A stretch of DNA of 9,605 bases, from the NCBI GenBank assembly GCA_913058555.1, contig CAJXRJ010000243.1:1-9605 (forward strand), written 5' to 3'. The position numbers and the translations under genes were made by a program. Of this stretch, positions 6,058 to 9,605 are shown piece by piece. This DNA comes from an uncultured bacterium (GTDB lineage: Bacteria > Planctomycetota > UBA1135 > GCA-002686595). Within the stretch, counting starts at the first letter, position 1. Each line of letters opens with the position of its first letter. Below the pieces are notes generated by a model. The model saw only the letters and a list, made by a program, of their open reading frames with translations. It had not been told where the DNA came from and did not search any database.

Positions 6058-7914
6058 ATGATCTTCGGTCTCTACGCCAAATCAGGCCCTGTCTCCCTCG
6101 ACGCCGCAAAGGACGCGCTGATGGCGTTCTCCCTGGGTGGCAAGCGCTCCCTCACTCACTTTGAGCATGAGCGTTTCCTCGGCGCCGCCGCGACCCATGG
6201 AGGCGGATCCACCCTCCCGTCCAGCCAGGCAGACGGTCGCATCGCCATGGCCTCAGGGCACGCGATGCCCATGGGAGACGCGAAAGGGCTCGCCGAAGGC
6301 CTCACGGACGCCCTCGCGGCGGAGGGCAAGATCACTGCCCCCCCCAGTGACGTCGCCGGAAGCTTCGCCTTCGCGGCCTACCTGGAAGACGGGCATGAAC
6401 TGACCCTGGGCAACGACGCCTTTGGCTTCCATGCGCTGTTCGTGGTGGAGACCTCGGACTTCGTCGCCTTTTGCACCGAATACGAGCCCCTTCTGGCGCT
6501 CTCGGGCGTGGCTTCCGAGCTCGATGAAGGCGCTGTCGCCGAGTACTACTTGTTCGGCATGACCCTGGCGAACAAGACCCTGGTCAAGGGCCTCGGCATG
6601 CTCCCAGCCGGCACGATTCGAACCTACAAGGACGGCGGAGCCGGCCAAGATCACCTCCACGACGCCCTCGCGGTCAAGATCGAGAATGGCCGGAGCATCG
6701 AGGACCATGCAAAGGTCGTCGGCGAGGCATTCAAGGACGCCGCGCGCCGCACCTCCGACGCCTTCCCTGACGCCGAAATGTCGCTTACCGGCGGTGCCGA
6801 CACTCGCCTCATCCTGAGCGCCCTCACGCCGGAACAGCGCAAGGGTCACCGCTTCGTCACCCACTACGGCGAACGCGACGCGGAAGACCGGGACCGGGAC
6901 GTCGTGATCGGGAAGATGTTGGCCAAGGCCGCGGGCGTGCGCCACGAGGCACTCTTCATCGAAGGCGGGCACAGCGAATTCGAACCGGCCACCTTCGGAC
7001 TGCATCGCGCCAAGAACACGGAAGACCGCACGATCGCAGGCGTGCTCGGCGGCGAATATCTCGGCGGCGCATGCGTCGACGTGGGGCTCTTCCCCGTCAA
7101 AGCCGTGACCCGAGAGGCCGTCGACCGAAAGATGGCGGCGCTCTTCGACCCTGCGTTCATCGCGCGCCTTCCCGAGCACCCCCACGACGTTCTACGTCGC
7201 GAGTTGGATTCGCTCCAAGCCGAAGACAAAGAGCTGATGTTCTGGCTCAATGGCTTTGCGCGCCCCTTCTTCACGCAGCTCTACTTCGGCAGCGTCGGCG
7301 TGCGCACCAGCACCTGGATGGTGCCCTGGCAGATGCACCAGCGGCTCTACAGCCCCTTCGCCGACCCGGACGTCCTGCGCGCGCTCCTGAGCGTTCCCTT
7401 CGAGTACCTCAGCGGCTACCGCCTCTACAACGTCGTGTACAAGCTCGTGCTCCCCGAGTTCACGGGCATCCCGACGAACTCAGGATTGGCCGTGCGCTCC
7501 GACAGCGTCCTGACCATGTACACGGACGGTGAGGAGCCCAAGAGGGCACGCCTGGACCGCACCAAGGTCTCCCGCGCCAACGGCGTCCAGCGCATCTCGA
7601 AGGCCGGCGACGCTTGGGCCCGCGGCATCTACAACCGCGGCTCCTTTGAGGCGAAGATAACCTCGGAGGTCTCGGCCAATGAGAAGCCGACGATGATGAC
7701 GCGCCTGAAGAACAGCTACACCAAGTCGTTCCTCTTCAAGGCGCGCCACGCCCTGCCCATCCATGGGATGCTCATGAAGTGGAAGGCGAAGTCGGAGACC
7801 GCTTCCGCCGCCGAGCTCAATAGCCAGTGGGCCCCCGCCTTCGTGGACTTCGAAGCCTGGTGCGAATACGCGGGGATCAAGCCACCGGCTGATTCCAAGC
7901 GGGCCGCTTCCTAG
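6058..7914 (+). CDS. Asparagine-synthetase-like (AsnB-family) protein lacking the glutaminase Cys
   Basis: 618 residues from the ATG at 6058 to a TAG at 7912-7914. The open frame extends far upstream, but that part is antisense to the glycosyltransferase gene; 'MIFGLYAKSG' matches the usual first strand 'MCGI.G' of the family, which supports this start. Residues about 1-200 resemble the Ntn glutaminase fold ('GSFAFAAYLEDGHELTLGND', 'AEYYLFGMTLANKTLVKGLG', 'LPAGTIRTY'), but position 2 is Ile instead of the nucleophilic Cys. Residues about 215-480 form the PP-loop synthetase domain: 'MSLTGGADTR' at 241-250 replaces the usual SGGxDS, followed by 'RDRDVVIGKMLAKAAGVRHEAL', 'GGEYLGG' (331-337) and 'YSPFADPDVLRALLSVPFEYL' type C-terminal motifs. 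Family members adenylate a carboxylate and form an amide. Without Cys2 it cannot take ammonia from glutamine in the usual way; it might use free ammonia or an amine, as beta-lactam synthetases and lasso-peptide cyclases do. The divergent GT gene suggests a glycan or glycoconjugate substrate (inference). The true substrate is unknown. Confidence 0.85.
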   Translation: MIFGLYAKSGPVSLDAAKDALMAFSLGGKRSLTHFEHERFLGAAATHGGGSTLPSSQADGRIAMASGHAMPMGDAKGLAEGLTDALAAEGKITAPPSDVAGSFAFAAYLEDGHELTLGNDAFGFHALFVVETSDFVAFCTEYEPLLALSGVASELDEGAVAEYYLFGMTLANKTLVKGLGMLPAGTIRTYKDGGAGQDHLHDALAVKIENGRSIEDHAKVVGEAFKDAARRTSDAFPDAEMSLTGGADTRLILSALTPEQRKGHRFVTHYGERDAEDRDRDVVIGKMLAKAAGVRHEALFIEGGHSEFEPATFGLHRAKNTEDRTIAGVLGGEYLGGACVDVGLFPVKAVTREAVDRKMAALFDPAFIARLPEHPHDVLRRELDSLQAEDKELMFWLNGFARPFFTQLYFGSVGVRTSTWMVPWQMHQRLYSPFADPDVLRALLSVPFEYLSGYRLYNVVYKLVLPEFTGIPTNSGLAVRSDSVLTMYTDGEEPKRARLDRTKVSRANGVQRISKAGDAWARGIYNRGSFEAKITSEVSANEKPTMMTRLKNSYTKSFLFKARHALPIHGMLMKWKAKSETASAAELNSQWAPAFVDFEAWCEYAGIKPPADSKRAAS

Positions 7915-7921
7915 CGTACGC

Positions 7922-7966
7922 AACGGCGACCTTGTCCCCCCTGGACAAGGTCGCCGTTTCTTTGTT
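7922..7966 (+). terminator. Strong intrinsic terminator after the AsnB-like gene
   Basis: A perfect 16-bp stem, AACGGCGACCTTGTCC (7922-7937) with GGACAAGGTCGCCGTT (7943-7958), closes a 5-nt CCCCT loop and is followed by the T-rich run TTTCTTTGTT (7957-7966). It begins 8 bp after the stop codon. The stem also lies 3' of the convergent minus-strand gene (stop at 7981), but there is no T-run on that side, so it is oriented for the plus-strand gene and may only partly serve the other. Confidence 0.93.
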
Positions 7967-7980
7967 AGCTCAGGGAGCCA

Positions 7981-9550
7981 TCATCGAAGCACGATCTCCA
8001 CCGCGGTCGTGAAGTTCGTTGTGGGAGCGCCATTGGCGCGACGGTCCCTGTGCCAACACTGGAAGTTCCAAACGTCCCCTGACATGCCGATGATGACCCC
8101 GCCCGCTCCGTTGGGGATCGCCTGGAGATCCACGGGAAAGGACGCGCGCCCCGTGGAGTCGACCCGGGCAATCTGCGCCGGTGCATCGTAGAGGCCGATG
8201 GCACCGCCAAGGCAGAACGTCCCATCCCCGCCAGCGAACAACGGAAGCCAAGCGCGCAGGGGAGCGGCCAGAAGAATGGCGCTGGCTCCCACCGGCAGAT
8301 CCGCCGCCAAGAACGTCACACTGCCCCCCGCCGCGAGACTCGATCCCGAAGCCGCGAGGCTCCCCGCTACGCCCGTCGAATTGGGGACAGCGTCACAGTA
8401 ACTCGTGCCAAGATCGCCCCCGGCGTCGAACTCCACGAGGGCTTGCCCGACGCGGCTGCCGGCAGCGTCCTTCAGTGTCACGACGGCGAGCACCCGATAG
8501 TCGTCCAGGAGCGCCAGGTCATCATCGCCAAACGCATCGATGAAGACGCCGTCGTCCATGGCCCCGTTGCCGTCGAGGTCCACTGGATCGCTCTCCCGGG
8601 CCACGACGACCGCACCATCGAGCACGATGACCGCATCCAACGCGGGGTCCACGTGGTCAGTGACCCCGCCCACGAGGTAGCTGCCGAAGCCATTGCCCGC
8701 ATGGCCAAAGAACCCCGGCGGGTAGACCGCGTCGTCCCAGAGCTCGGTGCTTCCGGCCACGATCGGCGTCTCCCCCAATGCCACGACCGTGCCGTTCTGG
8801 ACGACCCAATCACGATTCGTACCGTCCAGGTCCCCGCGGGCAAACCAGTCCCCCGCCGCGGACATCGTGACGCCAAGAATCCCTGAACCGTCGATCGGCT
8901 CGGAGAACGTCGCGCCCGGGATCGGCTGGCCCTCCTGGAGCACCACGTCGCCGTTCACGATCACCACATCGTCCCGCCCCGTGGGTCCTTCGAGGTCCCC
9001 CTGAACGATCCACGCCGAACCGTCCCCTGACGTCCAATAGTCGCCAAGGTCGAAGTTCTCCATCGCGGTCTGGGCGCCGGCCTGGCCCCCTGGGATACTG
9101 ACGCCCTCCTGGAGGAGGAGGCCCGAACCCAGCACGAGCACATCGTCGACCCCTGTCGAGGCCACCCCGTCGATGCCATCGGCGGCGTATCCGGCGCGGC
9201 CATCGTCAAGGAGCACGGGCGAGTCAATCGTATCGTCGAGGGTCGCCCCGGCGAGACCCGGGACAAGGTCCCCCTCCCGGGCCGCGTAGCCCCAGACGCC
9301 TCCGACGCGGGTCGCAATGTAGTCGTCGTTGGTGGAACCCGACGCGTTCGTGGCGAACGCGATGTCCCCCGTGCCGTTGACGGCGCAGCGCTGGTCGATG
9401 GTGCCGCAGTTTTCGGCCCCGCCCGTCCATGGGGCGGAATCCCCCTCTTGGATGACGAGCTGTCCGTTGAGAATCAAGCACTCATCCGACCCCGCAGGCA
9501 GGTCAGCGAGTGCCGTGAGGATCCAGTGACCCGACGGGTGCGCGTACACG
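7981..9550 (-). CDS. Secreted repeat protein with propeller-like 'NG..vvxQEG' repeats and planctomycete C-terminal domain, 5'-truncated
   Basis: The stop codon is TGA at 7983-7981; the 5' end is lost at the contig edge. The frame runs on into adapter sequence and picks up a false ATG at 9567, giving 'MCIRDS', which is not native. About 522 genuine residues remain, starting 'VYAHPSGHWIL'. Six repeats of roughly 52-59 residues follow. Their cores are 'LILNGQLVIQEGDSAP', 'TRVGGVWGYAAREGDLVPG', 'LVLGSGLLLQEGVSIPG', 'VIVNGDVVLQEGQPIPG', 'WVVQNGTVVALGETPIVAG' and 'VIVLDGAVVVARESDPVD', each preceded by a 'G.G.a....G.....DD' stretch. They resemble the NxxGxxxAREG tandem repeat type and suggest a beta-propeller. 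The last ~140 residues ('YCDAVPNSTG', 'FCLGGAIGLY', 'WNFQCWHRD', 'NFTTAVEIVLR') are the C-terminal domain common in marine planctomycete secreted proteins, possibly used for secretion or sorting. A signal peptide is expected upstream but not visible. No catalytic motif is seen. Confidence 0.85.
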
Positions 9551-9605
9551 CTGTCTCTTATACACATCTGACGCTGCCGAGATATGCAGTGTGTAGATCT
9601 CGGTG
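9551..9605. other. Untrimmed Illumina Nextera (Tn5) adapter, not genomic DNA
   Basis: The Tn5 mosaic end CTGTCTCTTATACACATCT occupies 9551-9569. It is followed by GACGCTGCCGA-GA (9570-9582; the known adapter reads GACGCTGCCGACGA, so one C is missing), the 8-nt TATGCAGT (9583-9590), which is the reverse complement of the Nextera i5 index ACTGCATA as I remember it, and GTGTAGATCTCGGTG (9591-9605), the start of the P5-side sequence. The contig therefore truly ends at 9550. Confidence 0.97.

Noticed and set aside
9551..9569. The Tn5 mosaic end as a sign of a genuine transposon.
   Set aside because: It is followed directly by Nextera adapter and index sequence at the contig end, so it comes from library preparation.

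Overview
The window reads as part of a metagenome-assembled contig from a high-GC bacterium, most likely a member of the Planctomycetota. Two things point there. The minus-strand gene at the right end finishes in a domain of about 140 residues (a 'YCDAVPNSTG' opening, a 'FCLGGAIGLY' middle, a 'WNFQCWHRD...NFTTAVEI' ending) that I know from many secreted proteins of marine planctomycetes. The left-end gene has the large, low-complexity secreted-protein style of the same group. The starts lack clear Shine-Dalgarno sequences, which fits but does not prove this. The phylum call is from remembered family patterns, not a search.

Layout, left to right. (1) 3-1373, plus strand: the 3' part of a probable extracellular protein with one Ig-like (Big_5-type) region; its start lies off the window. 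(2) 1395-1874, minus: a small DUF1569/DinB-superfamily protein. (3) 1915-5844, minus: a very large (about 1309 aa) multidomain protein with two apparently intact GT2 glycosyltransferase domains, a repeat-bearing linker, a sulfotransferase-like domain without its PAPS-binding loop, and a third GT2 domain without its catalytic aspartates. (4) 5845-6057: a 213-bp divergent intergenic region with an interrupted inverted repeat. (5) 6058-7914, plus: an asparagine-synthetase-like protein (618 aa) that lacks the catalytic N-terminal Cys of the glutaminase domain and has a variant PP-loop. (6) 7922-7966: a strong intrinsic terminator. (7) 7981-9550, minus: the C-terminal part of a secreted repeat protein with six propeller-like repeats and the planctomycete C-terminal domain. 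(8) 9551-9605: not genomic DNA but an untrimmed Illumina Nextera adapter.

How the genes may work together: the divergent pair (3)/(5) is the functional core. Multidomain GT2 proteins beside AsnB-like amidotransferases are typical of surface-polysaccharide or glycoconjugate loci, so a role in making or decorating a surface glycan is a reasonable inference. Both proteins carry domains that look catalytically dead or altered, which is the most unusual aspect of the window. The flanking genes (1) and (7) are probable surface or secreted proteins and need not belong to that pathway. I see no mobile element, CRISPR array, tRNA or rRNA.
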